From NCBI RefSeq assembly GCF_030864005.1, contig NZ_CP132976.1:4712001-4776000 (forward strand): DNA of 64,000 bases. Direction: 5' to 3'. The notes below the pieces were generated by a model. It saw only the letters and a program-made list of their open reading frames with translations, searched no databases and was not told the DNA's origin. How positions within the stretch are numbered: the stretch's first letter is position 1; the number at the start of each line of letters is the position of its first letter. This DNA is from Achromobacter seleniivolatilans (GTDB lineage Bacteria > Pseudomonadota > Gammaproteobacteria > Burkholderiales > Burkholderiaceae_B). The position numbers and the translations under genes are program-made. Positions 17,422 through 25,634 of the stretch are shown here, piece by piece.

Positions 17422-18795
17422 CTAGTAGGACTCACCCCAGGTAGCTCGCAAATCAGAAGTGAGTACGACACCTTTCTGCACGTAGAGACCAAGTTCAATG
17501 CGTTCTAGTCCTCCGTCTTCCAGCGAAAGGTCTACGCGGCCAAGGAGCTCAAGATTTTCCGCGTGCTCGGAACCGCACGCGCAGTCGTCTTTGTGTAGAA
17601 CTCGCTCCCAGCCTCCGTTTTCGTCGATCCGATAGTGAATTCCATTGAAGCGTCCCATTGCCATGATGCGAAGACCGGGATGATCAACGCCATATTCGAA
17701 AACGCTGACAATGTCACCCGGCATCTTGACGATACCGACACCTTTCCCGTAGCGCGTGCCCATCCCGTGGTAAACAAGGCCATCCAGCTCGATGTTGATT
17801 TCTTCGTATGCTTCAAGCAGCTTGTTAATGTGCGGAAGGAATGCGCGAGGCGCGCCAACTCCGTGGAACAAGCTGCTACCGCATAGGATATGTACAATTT
17901 GCGTGGCGCTCACAGTTGGGTAATCTGGCGGAGGCGGAAGATTCCTAGTCCAGAAAGGGCGATACATGGCACTCGCAGGTGGCATGTGCTTGCGAAGGTG
18001 ATCCGAATATTCTGGAAGCTCCAGCGCTCGCCCAAACGCTTCCAAGCCAGCGTAGGAGATGTTTCGCATCTTTTCCCATGGCATCGCCAGTAGCTCGCGA
18101 TACACAGGATCGTCCGATGGCTCGGGGAACAACCAGCTGGCGTTGTACTCTCCCGAGAAGTCGCGAAAAACCTCTGCCGGCGCGCTGATATGACAAAGGA
18201 CGCAGTCACCACTCAAGCCGCTCGGGATCAAAGGGCCAACCATGTAAGCGTCCTGTCGCACATATCGTGGTGCCCCCTCGGCAGTAGCGATTTCGGAAAG
18301 ATGAACTGCCTGAATGCCGGACTGACGAAGCGCCTTCTGGCATATCAGATAGACGTGCCCCATCCGATCCGCAGGTACGAACCATGCGTTGCGGGTGCGA
18401 AGGAAGACTGGGTCTTCGAAACAGTCTTCCACCAGATTGACGGAGATCTTCGACTCAAATTTATTGCTTGCAAACCAAGCCGCGACGCGCGGATCGCCGG
18501 AAGCGTCTAGGAAAAATGAGCGAAACCCATAGTGCTGAAGAATCGCTTGGTTGGTGGCTATGTCGTCAGTGTTCTTCCAACCACGCACAAGATGCTGTAA
18601 AGCTCTTTTCGCGTAATAGGACCATTTGATCATCAGATCAGGTACGCAGCCCTGACGCTGGAATGAGGTTGATAGCGAGGGCACACCCCCCGAGGTGGGG
18701 TAGTGCTGGGTTTGTCCTCTATAGAGAACGCCCGGCCCATATTGCTCGATAGCCATTTTGAGCGCTCCAACAGTATCGCAATGCCGGGTTTCCAT
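17422..18795 (-). CDS. FRG-domain protein, 457 aa
   Basis: The N-terminal part carries the FRG signature: VLYRGQTQHYPTSGGVPSL, a middle helix NQAILQHYGFRSFFLDASGD, and PRVAAWFASNKF. FRG (named for its F-R-G motif) domains are common in mobile islands and prophages, and their biochemical role is not settled. The C-terminal 200 residues (about 250-457) form a separate, unassigned domain. The start at 18795 (METRHCDTVGALK) is preceded by GAGGGAAAAGAAGAA; the frame stays open to 18939. Codon use is intermediate between island and host. Confidence 0.72.
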   Translation of the reverse strand: METRHCDTVGALKMAIEQYGPGVLYRGQTQHYPTSGGVPSLSTSFQRQGCVPDLMIKWSYYAKRALQHLVRGWKNTDDIATNQAILQHYGFRSFFLDASGDPRVAAWFASNKFESKISVNLVEDCFEDPVFLRTRNAWFVPADRMGHVYLICQKALRQSGIQAVHLSEIATAEGAPRYVRQDAYMVGPLIPSGLSGDCVLCHISAPAEVFRDFSGEYNASWLFPEPSDDPVYRELLAMPWEKMRNISYAGLEAFGRALELPEYSDHLRKHMPPASAMYRPFWTRNLPPPPDYPTVSATQIVHILCGSSLFHGVGAPRAFLPHINKLLEAYEEINIELDGLVYHGMGTRYGKGVGIVKMPGDIVSVFEYGVDHPGLRIMAMGRFNGIHYRIDENGGWERVLHKDDCACGSEHAENLELLGRVDLSLEDGGLERIELGLYVQKGVVLTSDLRATWGESY

Positions 18796-19012
18796 TTCTT
18801 CTTTTCCCTCACAAGTCCTTCGCTGATCAATTATCATCGGCGGTGAGCTGCAAATGGCACCCCACCAACATTGCCCAAGCTGGCCGCAACGGATCACATG
18901 CAGTCTTACATTGAGGAATACTTTCGGCCGTACATTCAATCAGCCATACAGCACCGCGTCCAGAAGGACTTGACGTAGCCAAAATAAAAATCAATCCCTT
19001 GAGCTCTAAAGT

Positions 19013-19336
19013 CTAATCCGTGTCCTTAGGATCTTTCAGGCTAAAGTGGTTGTTGTATGGGCGTACGAGTCCTTCAACGCACACCTTGCATTTATCGATC
19101 AAAGTGGTGGCTTTCTTCTCTCCGTAAAAAACTCCACTATGCGCAATGTCATTACGTTCCTTGTTGATTTCCTTTGCGAGCGAGAGAAACTGGCCTCTCT
19201 CTTTCAGCGTTTTAGGCTCGTGATGCTTCCAGAGCGGCTCGATCAACTTATCAATTTTCCCACCAAGGCCATTCGCCCACTTGAGCAAGCTATCGACGAA
19301 CGCTTGATCGAAGCTTCCTCTCTCCTTGAATTCACT
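19013..19336 (-). pseudogene. 3' remnant of a helical, HEPN-like protein gene
   Basis: A 107-codon frame is open from just after a stop at 19337-19339 and has no ATG; the only start options are TTG codons. It reads ERGSFDQAFVDSLLKWANGL and later LAKEINKERNDIAHSGVFYG. The RNDIAHSG string recalls the R-x4-6-H type motif of HEPN proteins, but the protein is too short to be sure. It appears to have lost its N-terminus where the inverted-repeat element (19342-19403) now sits, so the element or an associated deletion probably truncated it. Confidence 0.45.
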
Positions 19337-19341
19337 TCAAT

Positions 19342-19403
19342 AAAAGGTGTCAGACTACAATTTCGCTCTTCAGACGCTGCGAAATTGTAGTCTGACACCT
19401 TTT
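19342..19403. repeat. Inverted-repeat element with 24-bp arms
   Basis: The left arm at 19342-19365 and right arm at 19380-19403 are exact reverse complements, separated by a 14-base loop. The arm core is GGTGTCAGACTACAATTTCG. RNA from either strand would form a 24-bp hairpin, and on the plus strand it ends in a T-run like a terminator. A related half copy occurs at 24522-24541. The form is that of a miniature mobile repeat or the joined ends of an insertion sequence; no transposase gene is present. Confidence 0.75.
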
Positions 19404-19518
19404 TATCCCGGAGGATGTTGGAGACGACAGACCTGCCCATGGAGCGGGTCACAATGAAGAACGGGTTTGGATCAGCGATTTCGCTGAGGGAGCATTTCTT
19501 GGGATCGTAGGGACGAGC

Positions 19519-19845
19519 TCATGAAGCTTCGGCGAGCGAGGGAGAAGACGGCTCGAGCGCGACGTGCATCGCAGCAGACTTGTGCCGCCTTGCATCGAGC
19601 CAGCTGCACCGTGCGCAGCGCTGCCGGCGCTGACGGAATCTGTACAAGTTCGTGCCAATTCCCAGCAGAGCGTCGATCAAAGTACTCACGTGAGCACACA
19701 TGCCTTTCACTCGACCCATCAATACGGCCACGGGCCCTGCATCCAGCGACTGTGTGCCGCCTGAAGTTTCGTCCAAAGAGCTCGATGGTCTGAATCGGGA
19801 TCGCGGTGACTGATCTACAGCGAGATAGAAGATCGTCCACCCCAT
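19519..19845 (-). pseudogene. Decayed paralogue of the 110-aa protein at 15124-15456
   Basis: The stretch SLDAGPVAVLMGRVKGMCAH followed by VSTLIDALLG aligns with PLDAWTVAALMGGVEGLCDH followed by LGTLADAMLE of the intact gene. The region before it no longer matches the N-terminal half, and the sequence after it is Cys/Arg-rich and non-protein-like. The gene is therefore probably degenerate. It ends inside the island, just left of the restriction-modification-like operon. Confidence 0.45.
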
Positions 19846-19868
19846 GAGCTATGAATTCGCATTGACGC

Positions 19869-19884
19869 ACACAATTTAATGTGT
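19869..19884. promoter_or_regulatory. AT-rich inverted repeat and promoter-like region before the HTH gene
   Basis: ACACA-N6-TGTGT (19869-19884) is followed by the AT-rich tttttatcataaaataatg, which contains -10-like hexamers. The region lies 45-60 bp before the HTH gene start, where an autoregulatory operator would be expected. Confidence 0.35.
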
Positions 19885-19928
19885 TTTTATCATAAAATAA
19901 TGTGCCAATTCGCTCGAGAGGTTTGGCG

Positions 19929-20219
19929 ATGACATACACCGAGTTTCTGGCAGAGCTGGGAAAAGCTGGTCTCACTGTCCGCGCTTTTGCTAAGTTGATC
20001 GGGATGAACCGCAATTCCGTTTCAAACTACGCAGGCGCCGGGGAGGTACCCGGCCATCTGGCTGTAATTGCTGCTTTGCTTGCGGAAATGAGTGTCCAGG
20101 GCTTGGCATTCCACGATGTCCTCGCACGAATCGACTTGACGCCAAAGCGCCCACGTGGTGCTGCTAAGGCGGGGCGATTCGGTGGCGAAAAGCAAAATCA
20201 ATTGGAGTTGGATCCGTGA
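19929..20219 (+). CDS. Small helix-turn-helix regulator, 96 aa
   Basis: This XRE-like DNA-binding protein reads MTYTEFLAELGKAGLTVRAF and then KLIGMNRNSVSNY, a helix-turn-helix. The C-terminal tail is basic (TPKRPRGAAKAGRFGG). GAGAGG at 19916-19921 provides the ribosome site for ATG 19929. Its TGA stop overlaps the GTG start of the methyltransferase gene (GTGA at 20216-20219), so the two are translationally coupled. By position it is likely a controller of the restriction-modification-like operon, or a specificity or accessory subunit. Confidence 0.75.
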   Translation: MTYTEFLAELGKAGLTVRAFAKLIGMNRNSVSNYAGAGEVPGHLAVIAALLAEMSVQGLAFHDVLARIDLTPKRPRGAAKAGRFGGEKQNQLELDP

Positions 20220-23200
20220 AAGAAGAATTGTCGATCTCACTCAATCAGGTGCACGCAGACCTAGGCTGGCCAGCCCCGGCGACTGTAACGCATCCGAAGG
20301 GGGCGGGTGCGGCTGTCTTCGCATCACTAGCGCGAGAAAAAATCGGTCGAGCCCTAACCCGGTTTGACGACGCGCAGCGCGCGGTGGTGGGCGTTTTGAT
20401 GGCTGATTCTCAAGCAACTGCAACTGAGCCACCTTTAGCCGTCGTTGTTGATTTCCAAGGTGACGCGAAGGATGCCACTCTACGAGAATTGCATCGCCTG
20501 ACTTGGAATTTTTCACACAGCCCAGTTTTGGTGACGATAGAGCCGAATCTGCTCCGTGTCTGGAGTTGTTGTGAAGCCCCAGACCCTGACAGGAACGTTG
20601 GCGATTTCCTAGTGCATCAGATCACGCAGTCAGATTTGACACAAATTCGCTCTGACGGTCTTGAGAATCGAGCGGCGCGTGCGCTGCACTGGATAAATCT
20701 CGTTTCTGGGGAGTTCTTTTTCCAGCACGCTGAGCGGTTTGATCGCGACGGACGGGCCGACCAAATGTTGCTTGGCAATTTGCGATACATTCGCGCCAAA
20801 TTGGATGAGGCCGGTCTTCAAGACGATGATATTTGCCATGATTTGCTGGCTCGCATCATCTTCGTACAGTTTCTCTTTGATCGTAAAGACTCGGATGGCG
20901 CTGCCGCTCTAACGCCTACCAAACTTGCACGCCTCCATGCGGATGGCATTCTAAGCCGTGCACATACCGGATTTGCTAGCGTCCTTGATAGCTATCAAGA
21001 TACCTATAGGCTTTTTGATTGGTTAAACATCCGCTTCAATGGGGACTTGTTTCCTGGCAAGGGCGACACCCCAGCTGCGCGTGCCCAAGGCTGGGCAGCT
21101 GAAAAGCGGGCAGTTAGTAAGCAACACCTTGCCCTACTGAGCGATTTCATTCGTGGCGACGTGAATATGCCTTCGGGGCAGAGAGCCCTTTGGCCGCAAT
21201 ATTCTTTTGATGTTATCCCCCTAGAATTCATCAGCAGCATTTATGAGACGTTCGTGACCGAGCGAGCTTCTCAAGATGGCATTTTTTATACTCCACCCCA
21301 TTTGGTGGACTTTGTGTTGGATCGCGTATTGCCGTGGAGTGGTATCGAGTGGGACTTGAAGATTATCGATCCCGCATGTGGCTCGGGGATCTTTTTGGTC
21401 AAGGCGTTTCAGCGCCTAGTTCATCGGTGGAAGCAAGCCAATCCGGATAAATCTATCCGCGCGGAAACCTTGAGAAATCTCCTGGAGCGCAATATTTTCG
21501 GCGTGGACAAAGATCCGCACGCTGTTCGTGTCGCATGCTTCAGTCTTTATCTTGCAATGTGCGACGAAATTGAACCGCGCCATTACTGGACGCAGATTGT
21601 GTTTCCGGCCATGCGAGAAAGACGTCTAGTTTGTTCGGATTTCTTTTCCGAAAATCGGAACGGCTTCGACTCAATCCAAGATGCGAACTCATACGATCTT
21701 GTAATTGGCAATGCGCCATGGGGCGACAGCCTAGTAACACCGCCCGCTCTAGATTGGGCAACTTCCGCTGAGCGGTCCTGGACTGTAGCCAACAAGGATA
21801 TAGGTGGCTTGTTTCTGGCAAAGGCTGCACATTTGGTGACTCAATCTGGTCGAGTCGCCATGATTCAGTCTGCGAACTCTTTGCTATTCAATGGCAGTAC
21901 AAAAGCCATTGCATTCAGGAAAGAGCTCTTTTCTGCTCATCGCATCGAAGAGATCTACAATCTTTCGGCTCTGCGGTTTAAGGTCTTCAAGCGCAAGTCA
22001 CATACCACAAAAACGTCAACCTCACCCGCATGTGTAGTGATGATGAAAAAGTGTGTTCCGTCTCTGGATGACCGCATTGCTTATATAAGCCCTAAGCATC
22101 TCAAGCCGCTCGTCGACGAGTTCACCATCATTATAGAACCGCAAGACCGTCGTTGGCTAACTGTACGTGAGGCCGCTTCCGACAGACTGGTTTGGACGGC
22201 CCTGATGTGGGGTGGCCCCCGCGATCGTGTCCTTCTAAAGAAGCTTCAAGCATACCCAAGCCTTTCTTCTGTCCGGGAAGAGCTCGGCGTAAAAAGTCGG
22301 CAGGGGATCATTTTCGGCGATCGGACTAGATCCGAGCCCCGTTTGTACAAACGACGCCTCTTTGATGCCGATGTTTTTCCAAACGAATCATTTTTACATA
22401 TAGATGTCGATGCATTACCGCTAGCAGGCGAAATAAAAACCCATTCTCGGGATTCTACCGATTTTGGTGCATTTTCGTTTCCACAATTGATTATCAAGCA
22501 GAGCTGGCAGAAGGCATCAGGTCGCTTTCATGCACGCATGGCCAAGTCTCGCAGAGGAGAGGGGGCCCTGTGCAACAAGAGCTATGTAAGCGTTCACGCT
22601 CCAGCACCATTGCTAGAAGCCGCCTGTGTATCCTTCAATAGTGCTATCGCCACTTATTATCTACAATTGACTAGCGGACGTATAGCCGCATATCGACCAG
22701 AAGCGTTGGTTCATGAACTAATGAGTCTTCCTATTCCTAACCCTGAGTCTGGATTGGCGGATGGAATTGAAACGCATGAACAGCTAGATGTACGTGCGTT
22801 CCAAGCTTTTAATCTAAATGATGCGGAGCGCGTTTTGGTCGAAGATATGTTCCAGTACACGCTACAAGATTTTCGTGGAGATGACACTGCACCCTCTCGA
22901 CAGGTAACGTCCGGTTCGAATGACCAATCAGAAGTCCAACTAAACTCTTACTGTGACTATTTTGTTCGTGTGTTGAAGGCGGGATTTGGGAACGATAAAA
23001 AAATAGCTGCGACTATTTTTCGATGCGAGCATGAGTCCCAGTTACCATACAGACTTGTGGCATTTGAACTAGGTGGAACCGCCAATGATACGATCAATGT
23101 TAGACAAGTACGAACAACTGCACTGCTCGATGAGCTCGAACGGTTAGACAAGGGATCGCTACAGCCTGGTGTCGCGCGACGCGGCATATACCATGAACGG

Positions 23201-23368
23201 GTTGTGCGTATATATGACAGCAGCAATGGAATTCCAACAATATTTGTCGTAAAACCAGACATGGCACGATATTGGACGCGCAGCGCAGGTTTAAGTGACG
23301 GTGATGAGGTGGCATTGGATCTCTTTCGCTGGCAGCAAGCGGCCGCAGAGGAGGCGCCCCTCCAATGA
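20216..23368 (+). CDS. Large class I adenine-type DNA methyltransferase (type IIG/Eco57I-like), 1050 aa
   Basis: A SAM-binding methyltransferase core lies in the middle. It has motif X (GIFYTPPHLVDFV, about 355-367), motif I DPACGSGIF (385-393), an acidic motif II (FGVDKDPHAV, about 428-437) and a catalytic motif IV that reads NAPWG (499-503) where NPPY or NPPF is usual. The N-terminal 120 residues (VVVDFQGDAKDATLRELHRL, TWNF) resemble the nuclease-like N-domain of type IIG enzymes, but no clear D-ExK set is seen. The C-terminal 450 residues would hold target recognition. GTG 20216 overlaps the HTH stop, and the TGA overlaps the nuclease ATG at 23365. AT-rich codon use marks it as acquired. 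Confidence 0.82.
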   Translation: MKEELSISLNQVHADLGWPAPATVTHPKGAGAAVFASLAREKIGRALTRFDDAQRAVVGVLMADSQATATEPPLAVVVDFQGDAKDATLRELHRLTWNFSHSPVLVTIEPNLLRVWSCCEAPDPDRNVGDFLVHQITQSDLTQIRSDGLENRAARALHWINLVSGEFFFQHAERFDRDGRADQMLLGNLRYIRAKLDEAGLQDDDICHDLLARIIFVQFLFDRKDSDGAAALTPTKLARLHADGILSRAHTGFASVLDSYQDTYRLFDWLNIRFNGDLFPGKGDTPAARAQGWAAEKRAVSKQHLALLSDFIRGDVNMPSGQRALWPQYSFDVIPLEFISSIYETFVTERASQDGIFYTPPHLVDFVLDRVLPWSGIEWDLKIIDPACGSGIFLVKAFQRLVHRWKQANPDKSIRAETLRNLLERNIFGVDKDPHAVRVACFSLYLAMCDEIEPRHYWTQIVFPAMRERRLVCSDFFSENRNGFDSIQDANSYDLVIGNAPWGDSLVTPPALDWATSAERSWTVANKDIGGLFLAKAAHLVTQSGRVAMIQSANSLLFNGSTKAIAFRKELFSAHRIEEIYNLSALRFKVFKRKSHTTKTSTSPACVVMMKKCVPSLDDRIAYISPKHLKPLVDEFTIIIEPQDRRWLTVREAASDRLVWTALMWGGPRDRVLLKKLQAYPSLSSVREELGVKSRQGIIFGDRTRSEPRLYKRRLFDADVFPNESFLHIDVDALPLAGEIKTHSRDSTDFGAFSFPQLIIKQSWQKASGRFHARMAKSRRGEGALCNKSYVSVHAPAPLLEAACVSFNSAIATYYLQLTSGRIAAYRPEALVHELMSLPIPNPESGLADGIETHEQLDVRAFQAFNLNDAERVLVEDMFQYTLQDFRGDDTAPSRQVTSGSNDQSEVQLNSYCDYFVRVLKAGFGNDKKIAATIFRCEHESQLPYRLVAFELGGTANDTINVRQVRTTALLDELERLDKGSLQPGVARRGIYHERVVRIYDSSNGIPTIFVVKPDMARYWTRSAGLSDGDEVALDLFRWQQAAAEEAPLQ

Positions 23369-24033
23369 CGACGCTTACTCCTTGGCCTTCACCACCAACT
23401 GCCCCAGATTCATCGTTCATCGCGCTAGCCTGCTCATGGATGCAGAATCCAGCACACTGGATACTCGGCTTCGTATGGGCAGCCTATGATGAGATGCTCG
23501 CACATCCACCGGCCGTCGATAGTCGTGATCTTGAACGCAGCATTACGCAGTTGCTTGAACCGCGTATTAGGGATTCCATGACAGGCTTTGAACCCTTTTA
23601 CGTGCAACATGGCTCCTTCGAAAGGGAAACTATGATGGCGCCACCTGCTCAACCGCCCGCTTACGATCTCGCGTTTGTACTTCGAGCAGATGAGCGCATC
23701 ATGTGGCCGCTAGAGGCTAAGGTGCTGGAAACTCCGCGCACATTGGCTGAATACGAGAGAGATGTTCGTGAGGAGTATCTGACCTGTCGATATGCACCAT
23801 TCTCGAGTTCTGGCGCAATGTTGGGATACCTTATATCCGGGTCTGCGCTGGACACGCTTGCAAATATCGCGAAAAAACTGGGCTGCGCTCTTGATACTGT
23901 TGCCGAGTTTCCCTCTAGGCCACATCGGCTCTCCAGTCATCGTCGCAGCGTGCCCATCGGCAAGGCCTATCCGAGCGACTTCAGATGCCATCACCTAGTC
24001 CTAGAATATCCAGGACTGGCACGACATAAGTAG
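23365..24033 (+). CDS. Putative PD-(D/E)XK nuclease, 222 aa, partner of the methyltransferase
   Basis: The sequence YDLAFVLRADERIMWPLEAK gives D101, E117 and K119, the D-x15-E-x-K layout of PD-(D/E)XK nucleases, with an upstream acidic helix (DLERSITQLLEPRI). The ATG at 23365 overlaps the methyltransferase stop (ATGA), so the product is expected in matched amounts. It is probably the cleaving subunit of a restriction system or other defence complex. The C-terminus is basic (HRLSSHRRS). Family membership is inferred from motif spacing only. Confidence 0.62.
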   Translation: MTTLTPWPSPPTAPDSSFIALACSWMQNPAHWILGFVWAAYDEMLAHPPAVDSRDLERSITQLLEPRIRDSMTGFEPFYVQHGSFERETMMAPPAQPPAYDLAFVLRADERIMWPLEAKVLETPRTLAEYERDVREEYLTCRYAPFSSSGAMLGYLISGSALDTLANIAKKLGCALDTVAEFPSRPHRLSSHRRSVPIGKAYPSDFRCHHLVLEYPGLARHK

Positions 24034-24359
24034 AACGTAACTGTCACCGAGTTGTTTGCACTACTCCTCCATGACTGCCGACAACGTCACAGCTGCGGCG
24101 TGGTGCGGAATCCTGGCAATCGCCTGGCAGGTCGGTTGTTCTCGTCTCTTTTCACACCATACATGGCGCCGAACGGTTCGAGCGCCTGCTCGAAGTCTGG
24201 CGTTGATGGTTAACGGGTAGACCAGGAAACTCGTGTCGGACGTGCGCCATGCCGCCGGCCGCTTACCCCTTTACTCACTTCCTGAACTATAGATGCACTG
24301 ACGCCAGATCTGTAACAAGGCCGCTGCGGCCCTTATTACTTTCTACCGAGGCGAATTAC
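24034..24359. other. Gene-free stretch at the right side of the island
   Basis: No open frame with coding character, no RNA gene and no clear terminator is visible. The GC content rises again towards the chromosome. It lies between the nuclease gene and the argD remnant and may hold scrambled junction sequence. Confidence 0.4.
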
Positions 24360-24515
24360 GCCTTACGCACCTGCGCAATCAACCCATCTGACTACCCCAG
24401 CATCGTCACGATCTCTTCAACCGTCACATTCAACGCCGGCATAAAGCGCGGCAAATTCGGCCGAGGTGCATTCAGCAGCAACCCAGCCAGAGCCAGATTC
24501 CGCGCAGCTTCCACC
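24360..24515 (-). pseudogene. Decayed 3' fragment of an argD-type aminotransferase gene
   Basis: Translated on the minus strand this gives EAARNLALAGLLLNAPRPNL, then PRFMPALNVTVEEIVTMLG, a TAG stop, SDGLIAQVRK. This matches the C-terminus of the intact argD at 31182-32375 (NAPRPNLLRFMPALNVTAEE, IAQVRK) over some 50 codons in one frame. Only the last eighth of the gene remains and it has an internal stop, so it is non-functional. Its position at the island edge suggests either insertion beside a former second argD copy or a recombination scar. Confidence 0.8.
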
Positions 24516-24521
24516 GAATAA

Positions 24522-24541
24522 GATGTCAGACTAGAATTCCG
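24522..24541. repeat. Half copy of the inverted-repeat element of 19342-19403
   Basis: GATGTCAGACTAGAATTCCG matches GGTGTCAGACTACAATTTCG at 17 of 20 positions. It starts 7 bp after the argD remnant. The following bases to about 24650 hold no gene and could be the decayed end of an insertion sequence. Confidence 0.5.
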
Positions 24542-24653
24542 AAGCATCGGCCGGTGAATTTTCATTATGGCACTCTCACGGTCACCTATCGCGATCCAGT
24601 TAGCGTTCGCAAGGCCGAATCAGAACGTAAGGCGGGGCGCTGCCCCCGACCAC

Positions 24654-25622
24654 TCAATTCGGCTTCAATTCAATATCCCGAGCCACCTTCCCCAGAAGCT
24701 CATAGTCCGTGCGCGCCCGTTCAGTGGCCTGCTGCGACGTATTCCCCACGATCACCCAGCCCAGTTCCTTGAGCTTGCGCTGCATCTCGGCATCCTTAAG
24801 GCTCGCAACCGCCGCCCCCTGTATCTTTTCAACGACCGCAGGCGGTGTGTCCTTGGGCGCAGCCAGACCAAACCATCCGGTCGGAACCAACCCCGGGATG
24901 CCCAGCTCCTTCGCGGTAGGCACTTGCGGATACCCATCAAACCGATAATCGCTGGTGACGAACAACGCGGTCGTCTTGCCCGACGTGACGTACGGGATTT
25001 GCGAGGCGGCGTTGTCCATCATGGAATCCACGTGCCCGCCCAAAATATCATTGACGGCGGGCGCGGCCCCCTTGTAGCCCAGGATGCTCAGGTTCACCCC
25101 CGCCAGCTTGGCGAAGGCCGCCTGCGTCAGGTGCGCCTGGGTGCCAAGCCCCGCATTCGCCGAACTCAGGCCGCCGGGTTTCGTGCTGCTTAACGCCTTG
25201 AACGCCGCGTAATCCTGCGCCGGAAACTGCTTGCCCACGACAAATACGAACGGGACTTCCACGGCGATCGAGATCTGCGCCAGGTCCTCGACGGGGTTGT
25301 AGCGCAGCTTGTAGATGTGCGGATTGACGGCGATGGTGCCGCTTGCGCTGAGCAGCAGCGTATAGCCGTCGGGTGCGGCGCGCACGACGTGCTCGGTGGC
25401 GATCGAGCCGCCCGCGCCGGGTTTGCCGTCGACGATCACGGGTTGCCCCAGGCGCTTGGACATGGCTTCTGCCAACAGGCGGGTCATCGTGTCGGACGCC
25501 GATCCCGGCGCGTAGGGGTAGATGATCGTGATCGGTTTGGCGGGGTAGGCGTCTGCGGCATGAGCCGGCGTCAGTCCCACCGACAGCAGCAATGCGGTGA
25601 TAGCGGAGCAAAGGCGTGTCAT
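24654..25622 (-). CDS. Bug/TctC-family periplasmic solute-binding protein (1)
   Basis: This 322-residue protein has a Sec signal peptide (MTRLCSAITALLLSVGLTPAHA). The family hallmarks are YPAKPITIIYPYAPGSASDT at the mature N-terminus and the PGAGGSIATEHV loop. Bug proteins bind carboxylates and similar ligands in the periplasm, and most, as here, lack adjacent TctA/TctB membrane genes. It follows the GAF gene by 12 bp on the same strand, so they form an operon under the LysR-type regulator encoded divergently. Confidence 0.88.
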   Translation of the reverse strand: MTRLCSAITALLLSVGLTPAHAADAYPAKPITIIYPYAPGSASDTMTRLLAEAMSKRLGQPVIVDGKPGAGGSIATEHVVRAAPDGYTLLLSASGTIAVNPHIYKLRYNPVEDLAQISIAVEVPFVFVVGKQFPAQDYAAFKALSSTKPGGLSSANAGLGTQAHLTQAAFAKLAGVNLSILGYKGAAPAVNDILGGHVDSMMDNAASQIPYVTSGKTTALFVTSDYRFDGYPQVPTAKELGIPGLVPTGWFGLAAPKDTPPAVVEKIQGAAVASLKDAEMQRKLKELGWVIVGNTSQQATERARTDYELLGKVARDIELKPN

Positions 25623-25634
25623 CGTTTTCTCTCC

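Noticed and set aside
19472..20014. A 180-codon minus-strand frame over the HTH gene promoter
   Set aside because: It runs antisense through the convincing HTH gene and its operator and shows no domain.
24554..24772. A 72-codon frame that could be the end of a transposase
   Set aside because: The first residues (FHYGTLTVTYRDPV) look suggestive, but the frame runs into the antisense of the Bug gene and no transposase motif is present.
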